A program made the translations under genes and the position numbers. The notes beneath the pieces were generated by a model. The model worked only from the letters and a program-made list of their open reading frames with translations, had not been told where the DNA came from and did no database searches. 64,000 bases of DNA from Mycolicibacter kumamotonensis (lineage in GTDB: Bacteria; Actinomycetota; Actinomycetes; Mycobacteriales; Mycobacteriaceae): the NCBI RefSeq assembly GCF_002086285.1, contig NZ_MVHU01000016.1, positions 1-64,000 of the forward strand. The letters run 5' to 3'. Positions 17,953 to 26,282 of the stretch are shown piece by piece; position 1 is the stretch's first letter; each line of letters opens with the position of its first letter.

Positions 17953-18866
17953 CGGCTCTCCCGCGCCGCCGCATAGTCGTGCGCGGCGTCCACGATCGCG
18001 GTGAACAAACGCAGATCCCCCAGCGACGCCTCCGGGTGCCACTGGACCGCCACCACGAAATCCTCCCCGGGGAGCTCGATCGCCTCGATGACGCCGTCGT
18101 CATCACGCGCGCTGACCACCAGCTTGTCACCCAGCTCGGCGATCGCCTGGTGGTGGTAGCACTGCACCTCGCAGGTCTCACCGACCAGCTCGGCCAGCCG
18201 GGTACCGGCCACCGTGCTCACCGGCATCGGGGTGAAGACACCGTTGCCGGCCCGATGGTCGGCGTTGCCGAGGACGTCGGGCAGATGCTGATGCAGCGTC
18301 CCACCGAGCGCGACATTGAGCACCTGGGCGCCGCGGCAGATACCGAGCACCGGTAGCCCGCGCCGCAGCGCCTCGGACAGCAACGCGAACTCCCAGGCGT
18401 CGCGCAGGAGGTCGGGCCGATCGGTCTCGGCGTGCGCGGTCTGGCCGTAGCCGGCGGGGTCGAGGTCCCTGCCGCCGGTGATTACCAGCCCGGAAACGCC
18501 ATCGAGCACACGGGCGGCGACCTCCGCGGTCACCGGTTGCGGCGGTAGCAGCACCGCGATACCGCCTGCGCCGGTAATGCCCTCGAGGTAGTCGGCGGGC
18601 AGCAGGCCCGCGCGCACATCCCAGACGCCGGTCTGCGCCCGGTCGAGATAGGTGGTCAGGCCGATCACCGGACGCCTGTACCCAGGCGACGGTCCCAGCT
18701 TCGCCTCTCCTCCGTCGAGCCTCGCTGAACCGCTCGGTCCAGGCGGCGGTCCCAGCTTCGCCTCTCCTCCGTCGAGCCTCGCTGAACCGCTCGGTCCAGG
18801 CGACGGTCCCAGCTTCGCCTCTCCTCCGTCGAGCCTCGCTGAACCGTCGAGTTCAGAATCGTTCAA
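17949..18866 (-). CDS. Class I glutamine amidotransferase-like hydrolase (PuuD-like) with repetitive N-terminus
   Basis: 305 residues if started at TTG 18866. The core (from about residue 66, RPVIGLTTYL) is a peptidase C26/PuuD-type domain: GLVITGGRDLDP, nucleophile Cys in GICRGAQ, YHHQ and VQWHPEAS carrying the catalytic His/Glu. By context it hydrolyses gamma-glutamyl intermediates after AldC. Before the core lie three copies of a 19-residue repeat encoded by a 57-bp tandem array. Start uncertain: TTG 18866 overlaps glnA by 14 bases, while a GTG at 18668 just before the core would exclude the repeat. The M. tuberculosis counterpart Rv2859c also has a repetitive N-terminus, which favours the long form. 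Confidence 0.85.
   Translation of the reverse strand: MNDSELDGSARLDGGEAKLGPSPGPSGSARLDGGEAKLGPPPGPSGSARLDGGEAKLGPSPGYRRPVIGLTTYLDRAQTGVWDVRAGLLPADYLEGITGAGGIAVLLPPQPVTAEVAARVLDGVSGLVITGGRDLDPAGYGQTAHAETDRPDLLRDAWEFALLSEALRRGLPVLGICRGAQVLNVALGGTLHQHLPDVLGNADHRAGNGVFTPMPVSTVAGTRLAELVGETCEVQCYHHQAIAELGDKLVVSARDDDGVIEAIELPGEDFVVAVQWHPEASLGDLRLFTAIVDAAHDYAAARESR
18682..18846. repeat. 57-bp coding tandem repeat (VNTR), about 2.9 copies
   Basis: Copies begin at 18691, 18748 and 18805; the third is cut short at about 18846. They are nearly identical (differences such as GGCGAC/GGCGGC). The period is a multiple of three, so copy-number change would keep the PuuD-like frame, encoding GSARLDGGEAKLGPSPGPS-type units. 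The opposite strand is also open through the array, which is a by-product of the period. Confidence 0.92.
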
Positions 18867-20217
18867 AACCCCGAACCCTTTCCCAGTCGGTCACCGCGGT
18901 GTTGAACGCATCCAGCTCCACCCGTGCGCCGTGCAGGTAATGCGCGACGACATCATCGCCGAACGCCTTGCGCGCCACCGCCGATTCGGCGAAGGCGTCG
19001 GCGGCCTCGGCGAGTGTCGACGGCAGGTGCGGCAACCCGGCGAAGTAAGCGTTACCGTCGACCGGGTCGGGCAATTCGAGATCGTTGTCGATGCCGTGCA
19101 GGCCCGCCGCGATCAGGGCCGACACCGCCAGGTACGGGTTGACGTCGCCGCCGGGCACTCGGCACTCCACCCGCATCGAGTCACCGCGGCCGAGGACCCG
19201 CAACGCGCAGGTGCGATTGTCCAGGCCCCACCCGATCACCGTGGGGGCGAAACTGCCGCCGACGAATCGTTTGTAGGAGTTGACGTTCGGCGCGTAGCAC
19301 AACGTCAGCTCCGACAAGGTGGCCAACACACCGGCCAGGAAACTGCAGAACAACGCCGACATGCCGTGCGGCGCGGCCGGATCGGCGAACACCGCGGCGC
19401 CTTCACTGCTGCGCAGCGACAGGTGCACGTGGCAGCTGTTGCCTTCCCGCTCGTCGAATTTCGCCATGAACGTCAGGCTCTTGCCGTGTTGGTCGGCGAT
19501 CTCCTTGGCGCCGCTCTTGTAGACGCTGTGGTTGTCGCAGGCGACCAGCGCCTCCTCATAGCGGAACGTGATCTCCTGCTGGCCGGTGTGGCACTCTCCC
19601 TTGACGCCTTCGCAGCGCAGGCCCGCGCCGGTCATCCCCAAGCGGATGTCGCGTAGCAGCGGTTCCAGCCGGGCACCGGCGACCAGGCCGTAGTCGGCGT
19701 TGTAGTCGGTGCCGGGTGTCAGGCCGCGATAACCGGCGGCCCAGGCCTGCCGGTAGCTGTCGTCGAAGACCAGGAACTCCAGTTCCGTTGCGGCGTAAGC
19801 GACCAGCCCACGCTCGGCCAGCCGCGCAACCTGAGCGGCCAGGATCTGGCGGGGCGCCACCGCGACCGGGTTGCCGTCGGGCCAGTAGGCGTCGGCCAGC
19901 ACGTGCGCGGTGCCGGGCAGCCACGGGATGCGCCGCAGCGTCGCGAAGTCGGGCCTGAGCACCAGGTCGCCATAACCGGTGCCCCAGTCGGCGATCGGGT
20001 AGCCGGCAACGGTGTTCATCTCGACGTCGACCGCCAGCAGGTAGCTGCAGCACTCCACGCCGTGCCCGGCGACCTCGTCGAGGAAGTGCTGCGCGGCTAC
20101 TCGCTTACCAACCAGCCGGCCCTGCATGTCGGTGAGCGCCACCACCACGGTGTCGATCTCGCCGCACCCGACCAGTTGCTGGAGTTCTACCGGGGACAGC
20201 ATCGCGGGCCGGGTCAT
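18853..20217 (-). CDS. glnA4: Glutamine synthetase-like ligase (GlnA4 type)
   Basis: 454-residue type I-like glutamine synthetase fold. Characteristic segments are ATELEFLVFDD (metal site), KGECHTGQQEITFRY, NSCHVHLSL, the ATP site NSYKRFVGGSFAPT, and RVECRVPGGDVNPYL. It is shorter than and divergent from housekeeping GlnA1. In Streptomyces the GlnA3/GlnA4 relatives gamma-glutamylate polyamines or ethanolamine, and the downstream amidotransferase, aldehyde dehydrogenase and SDR fit such a Puu-like pathway. The amine substrate is not determined. The ATG is at 20217. A possible hairpin (CCTGAC 20245-20250 with GTCAGG 20261-20266) lies in the leader. Confidence 0.92.
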   Translation of the reverse strand: MTRPAMLSPVELQQLVGCGEIDTVVVALTDMQGRLVGKRVAAQHFLDEVAGHGVECCSYLLAVDVEMNTVAGYPIADWGTGYGDLVLRPDFATLRRIPWLPGTAHVLADAYWPDGNPVAVAPRQILAAQVARLAERGLVAYAATELEFLVFDDSYRQAWAAGYRGLTPGTDYNADYGLVAGARLEPLLRDIRLGMTGAGLRCEGVKGECHTGQQEITFRYEEALVACDNHSVYKSGAKEIADQHGKSLTFMAKFDEREGNSCHVHLSLRSSEGAAVFADPAAPHGMSALFCSFLAGVLATLSELTLCYAPNVNSYKRFVGGSFAPTVIGWGLDNRTCALRVLGRGDSMRVECRVPGGDVNPYLAVSALIAAGLHGIDNDLELPDPVDGNAYFAGLPHLPSTLAEAADAFAESAVARKAFGDDVVAHYLHGARVELDAFNTAVTDWERVRGFERF

Positions 20218-20244
20218 TGCGCTCCTTCACCGACGACGGTCCCC

Positions 20245-20266
20245 CCTGACCTTGAGTGCTGTCAGG
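20245..20266 (-). promoter_or_regulatory. Hairpin between the FAAL gene and glnA4
   Basis: CCTGAC (20245-20250) and GTCAGG (20261-20266) form a perfect 6-bp stem with a 10-base loop in the 63-bp gap. There is no U-tract, so a classical intrinsic terminator is unlikely. It may affect glnA4 leader folding. Weak evidence. Confidence 0.3.
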
Positions 20267-20280
20267 CTACCCGCCCGGCG

Positions 20281-22020
20281 TCAGCCGATCGGCTCCAGCC
20301 GACTGAATTGCTGCGACCGGTAGCAGTCCGCACATGTCGACCGGCGGATTTTTCCGCTGGTGGTGATCGGCAGCGAGCCGGGGGCAACAAACATCAGGTC
20401 GGACACCCGCACCCCGTGTGACCGCGAAACCGCGGCTGACACCTCGTGTTTCAGGTTCTGTATCCGCTGCGCTTCCTCATCCGAGGTACCCCGGCTCTTG
20501 AGTTCGGCGATGACGACGAGTTGCTCGCGACCGTCGCCGGTGACCGGGACCGCAGCGACGCGACCCCCGGTGAGCTCCTGCACGGTGGCCTCGATGTCGT
20601 CCGGGTAGTGGTTCCGGCCGTCGACGATCAACAGGTCCTTGATGCGGCCGACGACCAGCATCTCGCCGTCGTGGATGACGCCCAGGTCCCCGGTGCGCAA
20701 CCACGGCTGCGCCGGTGTGCCCGGGGTCGGAGCATCCAGCCGCCCGCCGAACGTGCGCTCGGTCGCCTCCGGGTTGTGCCAGTACCCGCTGGCGACATTG
20801 GGCCCGTGTATCCAGATCTCGCCCACCCGGCCGTCCGGGCACTCGGTACGCGTCTCCGGGTCGACGATCCGCACCGTGCAGGCGCGCGGGGCGCCGATGC
20901 TGACCAGGTCGGCACCGGCGGGGTCGGCTTCTGCGGTGCCGGCCACCAGCTTCTCGTAGTTGAGCCGGACGGTCACCGGTCGGTTCGCGCGCGGCGCCGA
21001 GGCCACGTAGACCATCGCTTCGGCCAGCCCGTACGACGGTGACAACGCATTGGCCGGCAGGTTGAAACGGGCGAACCGCTCGGTGAACCGGCGGATCGTC
21101 GCGGCGTGGATGCGCTCGCTGCCGGACAGGATGGTGTGCACGCCACCGAGGTCAAGACCGGCCATGTCCTCGTCGGTGGTACGGCGTGCGGCCAACTCGA
21201 ACGCGAAGTTCGGCCCGGCCGTGAACGAGGACGGGTTGATGGCCAGCTGCTGTATCCAGCGGGCGGGCTTCTGCAGGAAGCCGATCGGGCTCATCACCAC
21301 CGAAGGGCGGCCCAGCGTGACGGCACCCATGACGCCGAGCAAGAGGCCCATGTCGTGGTAGAACGGCAGCCACGACACCAGCGTGGTGTCCTCCGGCGGG
21401 GCCCCGCCGTCTTGGCCGAAGTAATCCTGCATCACCTGCTCGATGTTGGCGAACACGTTTCGGTGCGAAACGACAACGCCCCTGGGCGAGCCGGTCGAGC
21501 CGGACGTGTACTGCAGCAGCGCAGCCTTCGTCGGCAGCGCGCCGGTCCCGTTCCATCCGGCCGGTGAGTCCAGGTCGAGCAGATCCACCTCGATGATCGC
21601 CGGCAGATTCCCCCCGAGGGCGTTGATGCACGCCTGGATGTCCCCGACCACGGCGGACGTAGTGAGCACCGCTGTCGGTGCACAGTCCTTCAGAGCCGCC
21701 GTGACCCGCTCGTCATGGCTGCCGAACGCCGGTACCGGCAATGGCACCACGATGCACCCGGCCTCCATCGCACCGAAGAACCCGGCGATGTACTCCAGGC
21801 CCTGCGGGGCCAGCAGCGCGACCCGGTCGCCCGGCGAGGCCACCGCGGCCACCTCCACGGCGACGGATTCAGTGCGCCCGAGGATCTGCGACCAGGTCAG
21901 GGTGTCGGCGTAGCCAGCCTGATCGACCTCGTAGTCGAGAAAGGTGAACGCCGCTCGGTCCGGCCACTGCTCAGCGCGTTCTCGCAGCAGCGCCGGAATT
22001 GACTGTCCCCACGACTTCAC
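20281..22020 (-). CDS. Fatty acyl-AMP ligase (FadD/FAAL family)
   Basis: 579 residues beginning at GTG 22020 after GGGGGTAGAA; the open frame extends upstream to 22104 but the family N-terminus (SWGQSIPALLRERA) fits here. Adenylation motifs are YTSGSTGSPRGVVVSH, LVSWLPFYHDMGL, FNLPANALSPSYGLAEAMVYVA, LRTGDLG and GRIKDLLIVDGRNHYPDDIE, with the final lysine in TTSGKIRRS. The sequence is close to the FadD26/28/32 group, where an insertion favours acyl-AMP formation over acyl-CoA, feeding fatty acids to polyketide synthases. No PKS or acyltransferase gene lies nearby, so the acceptor is unknown. Confidence 0.9.
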   Translation of the reverse strand: MKSWGQSIPALLRERAEQWPDRAAFTFLDYEVDQAGYADTLTWSQILGRTESVAVEVAAVASPGDRVALLAPQGLEYIAGFFGAMEAGCIVVPLPVPAFGSHDERVTAALKDCAPTAVLTTSAVVGDIQACINALGGNLPAIIEVDLLDLDSPAGWNGTGALPTKAALLQYTSGSTGSPRGVVVSHRNVFANIEQVMQDYFGQDGGAPPEDTTLVSWLPFYHDMGLLLGVMGAVTLGRPSVVMSPIGFLQKPARWIQQLAINPSSFTAGPNFAFELAARRTTDEDMAGLDLGGVHTILSGSERIHAATIRRFTERFARFNLPANALSPSYGLAEAMVYVASAPRANRPVTVRLNYEKLVAGTAEADPAGADLVSIGAPRACTVRIVDPETRTECPDGRVGEIWIHGPNVASGYWHNPEATERTFGGRLDAPTPGTPAQPWLRTGDLGVIHDGEMLVVGRIKDLLIVDGRNHYPDDIEATVQELTGGRVAAVPVTGDGREQLVVIAELKSRGTSDEEAQRIQNLKHEVSAAVSRSHGVRVSDLMFVAPGSLPITTSGKIRRSTCADCYRSQQFSRLEPIG

Positions 22021-22107
22021 TTCTACCCCCAAGATGCGTATTCGATTTTTGAAGCCGACGCCCCCGATGACGCCCGGCCATAGCGAAAATACTCTCCTCG
22101 CCAACCC

Positions 22108-22659
22108 CTACCAGGTGCTGGCCCGCAACACGATCTCCATCGCGAGTTGCGCCGTGAACTCCTGGGCGCTGCGGCGCCCCGGAAGTATCACCAGACGGTG
22201 TTCGCCGTAGACGAACCGCTGGCTGGCGTTGGCCACCGAGGCCGACGCCCGGTTACTGACCAGAACGGTGGTGTTGATCTCCACCGGGGGGCACCGCTCA
22301 TCGCGGATCTCCCCGTTCAGATCCGGTGCTTGCGGATGGCCCCGGTCCAGTACCACCAAGCCGGTGAACCGGTCCGGGCGCGTGGCCGCCAGCTCCCAGG
22401 CGTTGTCAGCACCGGTCCGATCTCCGACGAGCACGCCGCACTGGACTCCCAGCGAATCGAGGATTCCGACCACGGACTTAGGCGTCAGCCGCGCGTCCGC
22501 GCCGATAACGATGGTGCGCAAGGACGCGGTGTGCAGCCGCTGACAGACCGCGTCATACGAGGTGAGCGGATGCTGGGCGGCTGCGAGCAGGACGACGACG
22601 GGCCCGGTGTGCGGGCCGGCGATATCGACCGGGATCGGAAACCCGTCGATGGTCATCAT
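22108..22659 (-). CDS. Alpha/beta-hydrolase-like protein, degenerate
   Basis: 183 residues if started at the ATG at 22659, which has GGAG 9 bases upstream; ATGs at 22656 and 22671 are alternatives. The fold looks like an alpha/beta hydrolase (PHTGPVVVLLAAAQHP near the oxyanion strand, VGILDSLGVQCGVLVGDRTGADNAWELA at the nucleophile elbow). The elbow reads VGDRT where GxSxG is expected, so the usual Ser nucleophile seems lost, possibly replaced by Asp. It is 87 bp upstream of the FAAL gene on the same strand. Activity uncertain. Confidence 0.6.
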   Translation of the reverse strand: MMTIDGFPIPVDIAGPHTGPVVVLLAAAQHPLTSYDAVCQRLHTASLRTIVIGADARLTPKSVVGILDSLGVQCGVLVGDRTGADNAWELAATRPDRFTGLVVLDRGHPQAPDLNGEIRDERCPPVEINTTVLVSNRASASVANASQRFVYGEHRLVILPGRRSAQEFTAQLAMEIVLRASTW

Positions 22660-22758
22660 CGTGCCAGGCATCTCCGCAACGCTACAGCCAGCAGGGCCGC
22701 GTCGGGGCGCATCGGCCGTTTTCACAGGCCAGCACATCAACGGCAACCGGCGCGGAAA

Positions 22759-23616
22759 TCACACCAGTGTGAGAATCTCGGCGCCGTCCTCGGTGACGAC
22801 CAGTGTGTGCTCGAACTGGGCGCTCCACCGCCCGTCGCTGGTGACCACCGTCCAGTCGTCGTCCCAGATCTCGTAGTCCAGGCTCCCGAGGTTGATCATC
22901 GGCTCGATGGTGAACGTCATCCCGGGCTCGATGATGGTGTCGACCTCGGGCTGGTCGTAATGCAGGACCACCAGCCCGTTGTGGAACGTCGTTCCGATGC
23001 CATGCCCGGTGAAGTCACGGACCACGTTGTAGCCGAATCGGGTCGCATACGCCTCGATGACCCGACCGATCACCGAGAGCGCCCGCCCGGGTTTGACCGC
23101 CTTGATGGCGCGCATCGTCGCCTCCCGGGTGCGCTCGACGAGCAGGCGATGCTCCTCGGAGACGTCCCCGGCCAGAAACGTGGCGTTGGTGTCGCCGTGG
23201 ACACCGTCGATGTAGGCGGTGACATCGATGTTGACGATGTCGCCGTCGGCGATCACGGTCGAGTCGGGGATGCCGTGGCAGATGACCTCGTTGAGCGACG
23301 TGCAGCACGACTTGGGAAAGCCTTTGTAGCCCAACGTCGACGGGTAGGCGCCGTGGTCGACCATGTAGTCGTGGGCGATGCGGTCGAGGGCGTCGGTGGT
23401 CACTCCGGGCGCGACGGCCTTGCCCGCTTCGGCCAGCGCCCCGGCCGCGATCCGGCCCGCGACCCGCATCTTCTCGATCACCTCGGGGGTCTGGACCCAG
23501 GGCTCACTGCCCTCGGCGGCGGTGGACCGGCCGACGTATTCCGGGCGCGGGATGGATCGAGGCACCGGCAACGTCGGGGACACCACACCGGGAGAAAGCG
23601 GGGTACGAACGGGCAT
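22759..23616 (-). CDS. mapB: Methionine aminopeptidase, type Ic with N-terminal extension
   Basis: Removes the initiator methionine from nascent proteins. 285 residues, like M. tuberculosis MapB (Rv2861c). A Pro-rich N-terminal extension of about 40 residues ([14 protein letters not shown]), thought in the family to dock on the ribosome, precedes the catalytic domain. Metal ligands appear in [17 protein letters not shown] (two Asp), GHGIGTTFH (His), FTIEPM (Glu) and QFEHT (Glu). The start is the second of two adjacent ATGs (23616), matching the family. Stand-alone, with 141 bp to the next gene. Confidence 0.96.
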   Translation of the reverse strand: MPVRTPLSPGVVSPTLPVPRSIPRPEYVGRSTAAEGSEPWVQTPEVIEKMRVAGRIAAGALAEAGKAVAPGVTTDALDRIAHDYMVDHGAYPSTLGYKGFPKSCCTSLNEVICHGIPDSTVIADGDIVNIDVTAYIDGVHGDTNATFLAGDVSEEHRLLVERTREATMRAIKAVKPGRALSVIGRVIEAYATRFGYNVVRDFTGHGIGTTFHNGLVVLHYDQPEVDTIIEPGMTFTIEPMINLGSLDYEIWDDDWTVVTSDGRWSAQFEHTLVVTEDGAEILTLV

Positions 23617-23761
23617 CACGCCAGCTTAACGACTCCCGGGCAAGGAGGTCTCCACTAGATTCGCAGCATGGCCCCGACGCCACACCGCTGGCCCTCACGC
23701 TGCTCGGGCGCCCCCGCGGGTGGGATCGGCTGCTGCGGGCGGGAACAGCGCTGTTCGGGCG

Positions 23762-24355
23762 CTAGCGGCGCAGCCGGCCCCGGCTGAGCCACGGCCGCCG
23801 CGGGCCTCGGATATCCACCGACCCGCACACCACGCGTCCGGCCAGCACCACATGCGGTGTGCCTTCGGCGGGGGCGTCCCTGCGGTGGTCCCTGGCGCTG
23901 CCGCAATAGACTTCGACGTCGTCGATCGAGGCGCTCGCGCCGTCGGGCAACCGGATGTCGACGGAGCCGAATCGCATATCGAGTTCGATGACGACGACCG
24001 GCCCGGCGAAACGCGCCCTGGTGAGATCGAGGTCGACCGAACCCAGGCGGCGCACCAACGCCAGCCGGGTCGGCACGATCCATTCGCCGTGCCGCTTGAG
24101 CGAGCCGGCCCAGCCACGCAGTTCGACCCGGTCGGCCGCCGAGGTGACGATGGCACGCGGCCCGGGCAGGTCACCGATCAGTGTGTCGAGTTCCGAGCGC
24201 ATCCTGGCCTGCGAGACCTGTGCCGCCCGCTCCTCGAATTCACCGATGTCGATCAAGCCGAGGGAGACGGCATTGTGCAGGCGGCGCAGTGTCCCGTTGC
24301 GGTCCGCATCCGAGATCCGCAGCACCGCCGCCACGTCGTTATCAATGCCCGTCAT
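23762..24355 (-). CDS. DUF1707 and LiaF-like C-terminal domain protein
   Basis: 197 residues. The N-terminus holds the DUF1707 motif (RISDADRNGTLRRLHNAVSLG... IGEFEERAAQV, residues 13-50), common in actinobacterial envelope-stress proteins. The rest is a beta-rich region resembling the C-terminal domain of cell-wall-active antibiotic response proteins (GSVDLDLTRARF, FGSVDIRLPDG, CGSVDIRG repeats). There is no signal peptide and no TM segment, so it is cytoplasmic. Function unknown. It lies 36 bp downstream-strand of the penicillin-binding lipoprotein stop, divergent in role but on the same strand. Confidence 0.8.
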   Translation of the reverse strand: MTGIDNDVAAVLRISDADRNGTLRRLHNAVSLGLIDIGEFEERAAQVSQARMRSELDTLIGDLPGPRAIVTSAADRVELRGWAGSLKRHGEWIVPTRLALVRRLGSVDLDLTRARFAGPVVVIELDMRFGSVDIRLPDGASASIDDVEVYCGSARDHRRDAPAEGTPHVVLAGRVVCGSVDIRGPRRPWLSRGRLRR

Positions 24356-24391
24356 GGCTTCTCAACTTACCGCCGCGGGCGGCCCTGCGCC

Positions 24392-26194
24392 TCAGAGCAG
24401 AAAGTTGTCCGGCAGCGAGTCGAACATCACCTTGGTCATCCGCACCGCGTATTGCGAGCTGCCGCCGCCGACGATCAGCGCGGCGAATGCCATGTCGCCT
24501 CGGTAGCCGGCGAACCAGGAATGCGATCCGCCGGCGAATTCGGCCTCACCGGTCTTGCCGAACACCGGCCCGCAGCCGGCGATGTCGCGCGCGGTGCCGT
24601 CGGTGACCACCAGCCGCATCATCTGGCGCAGGCCGTCGAGTATCTCCTTGCTCACCGGGGGCGCCTCCGGGCCGTTGACCGCGGTGGGCCGGCCCTCGAT
24701 CAGCCGCGGCACCGGGGTCTTGCCGGCGGCGACCGTCGCCGCGGCCAGGGCGACGCCGAAGGGGCTGGCCAGCACCTTGCCCTGGCCGAACCCGTCTTCG
24801 GTGCGTTCGGCCAGGTCCACCGTCGGCGGCACCGAACCGGTGACCGTGGTGATGCCGTCCACCAGGTAGTCCACCCCGATCCCGTAACGGCTGGCAGCCT
24901 GCGACAGCGCCCGCGGCGGCATCCGGCTGGCCAGCTCGGCGAACGTGGTGTTGCACGAGTTGGCGAAGGCCCGCGACATCGATACCAGGCCGAGGTCGAA
25001 CCCGCCGTAGTTGGGAATGGTGCGTTGGCCGATGTCGAGTTCGCCGGGACAGCCCAGCATCGAATTCGGTGAGGCCATGTCCCGTTCGATGGCCGCACCG
25101 GCGGTGACCATCTTGAACGTCGACCCGGGCGGATACAGGCCGGTGGTCGCGATCAGGCCGTCGGCGTCGGCGGCAGCGTTCTGCGCGACCGCGAGCAGCT
25201 CGCCGGTCGAGGGCTTGATCACCACCATCATCGCCTTGTCACCGCGGGTGTTGACCGCGTTCTGGGCGGCGCGCTGCACCGACCGGTCCAGGCTGATCGT
25301 CAGGGACGGCGCCGGTGACGGGTCCACCTCATGCAGCACCGCGACGTCGACACCGTTCTGGTTGACGCTGACCACGCGCCAGCCCGCCTCGCCCTCGAGT
25401 TGGGCGGAGACGGCCTTCTTCACCTCGCCGACCAGCACCGGTGCGAAGCGGTCATCGGTGGGCAGCAGATCGGGACGGGGGGTGATCACCACCCCGGGCA
25501 GGTGGCCGATGGCGGCTTCGACGCGGTCGTGGTCGTTCTTGCGCAGCGTGATCAGGTCCAGCGGCGTGACCGAGGAGCTGGCCTGCTCGGCGAGCCACTG
25601 CGGGTCGCCGAGGGTGTCGTCGAACGGACGCAGCGCGTCGATCACCGCACGCGCGGTGCGCATCAGGTTCTGCCCGGCCCGGCCGGCGTCGAGCTCGTAG
25701 TGATAGACGTAGCCGGGCACCAATACGTCGGTGCCGCCGACCTCATTGACCGAGGCCCGCCGCGGCGGGTCGGCCCGCAGCGCGAAGGTCTGGTGCTCGC
25801 CCAACCGCGGATGCAGGCCGGTGGCCGACCAGCGGACCGCCCAGTGGCCTTCGTTGCGCACCATCTTGAGCTGGCCGTCGTAGGACCAAGTCCGGTTCTT
25901 GGGCAGCTGCCAGGTGTAGCGGTAGGACACGGTGCCGGTGTCGTCGTTGTGGCGTGCGCCCAGCACCTGCGCGTCGAGGTGTTCGGCCTGCAGTCCGGCC
26001 CAGGCGGCGTTGAGGGCACTGCGGGCGATGGACGGGTCATCGCTGAGTTCGGCGGCGCTCGCGGTGTCGCCGGTGGCCAGTGCGGCGAAGAACCGTTCGG
26101 CGGTGGCCGACGGCCCGTCGGGGCGGGGGGTGCAGGCGGCCAGGGCGAACACGATCAACAGCACTGCTGATACGGATGTTGTTTTTGTTGCCAT
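24392..26194 (-). CDS. Penicillin-binding lipoprotein (class B-like transpeptidase, Rv2864c family)
   Basis: 600 residues. ATG 26194 is chosen so that a lipoprotein signal follows directly (hydrophobic core, lipobox LAAC near residue 21). Domains in order: NTF2-like MecR1-type N-terminal domain (about 30-150), dimerisation/linker domain (150-330), and transpeptidase domain (345-600) with the active-site SxxK in PPGSTFKMV, SxN in ANSCNTTF and KTG in FGKTGEAEF. It cross-links peptidoglycan at the membrane surface. The family includes proteins tied to beta-lactam tolerance. It is downstream of the GNAT gene with an 88-bp gap. Confidence 0.94.
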   Translation of the reverse strand: MATKTTSVSAVLLIVFALAACTPRPDGPSATAERFFAALATGDTASAAELSDDPSIARSALNAAWAGLQAEHLDAQVLGARHNDDTGTVSYRYTWQLPKNRTWSYDGQLKMVRNEGHWAVRWSATGLHPRLGEHQTFALRADPPRRASVNEVGGTDVLVPGYVYHYELDAGRAGQNLMRTARAVIDALRPFDDTLGDPQWLAEQASSSVTPLDLITLRKNDHDRVEAAIGHLPGVVITPRPDLLPTDDRFAPVLVGEVKKAVSAQLEGEAGWRVVSVNQNGVDVAVLHEVDPSPAPSLTISLDRSVQRAAQNAVNTRGDKAMMVVIKPSTGELLAVAQNAAADADGLIATTGLYPPGSTFKMVTAGAAIERDMASPNSMLGCPGELDIGQRTIPNYGGFDLGLVSMSRAFANSCNTTFAELASRMPPRALSQAASRYGIGVDYLVDGITTVTGSVPPTVDLAERTEDGFGQGKVLASPFGVALAAATVAAGKTPVPRLIEGRPTAVNGPEAPPVSKEILDGLRQMMRLVVTDGTARDIAGCGPVFGKTGEAEFAGGSHSWFAGYRGDMAFAALIVGGGSSQYAVRMTKVMFDSLPDNFLL

Positions 26195-26282
26195 TGATGC
26201 TGATGTTACGAAATGGACACGGGCGGCAGGCGGAGGCGCACCGAGGGTGTCGTTGGTGTGTCCAGGCTCGGCGAAGGACAGC

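Noticed and set aside
18682..18846. CRISPR array
   Set aside because: Repeats are directly adjacent with no spacers, and they are in frame with a coding region.
18652..19656. Plus-strand open frame running through the 57-bp repeat and glnA4
   Set aside because: The repeat is open on both strands because its period is a multiple of three. The rest is antisense to glnA4 and has no protein features.
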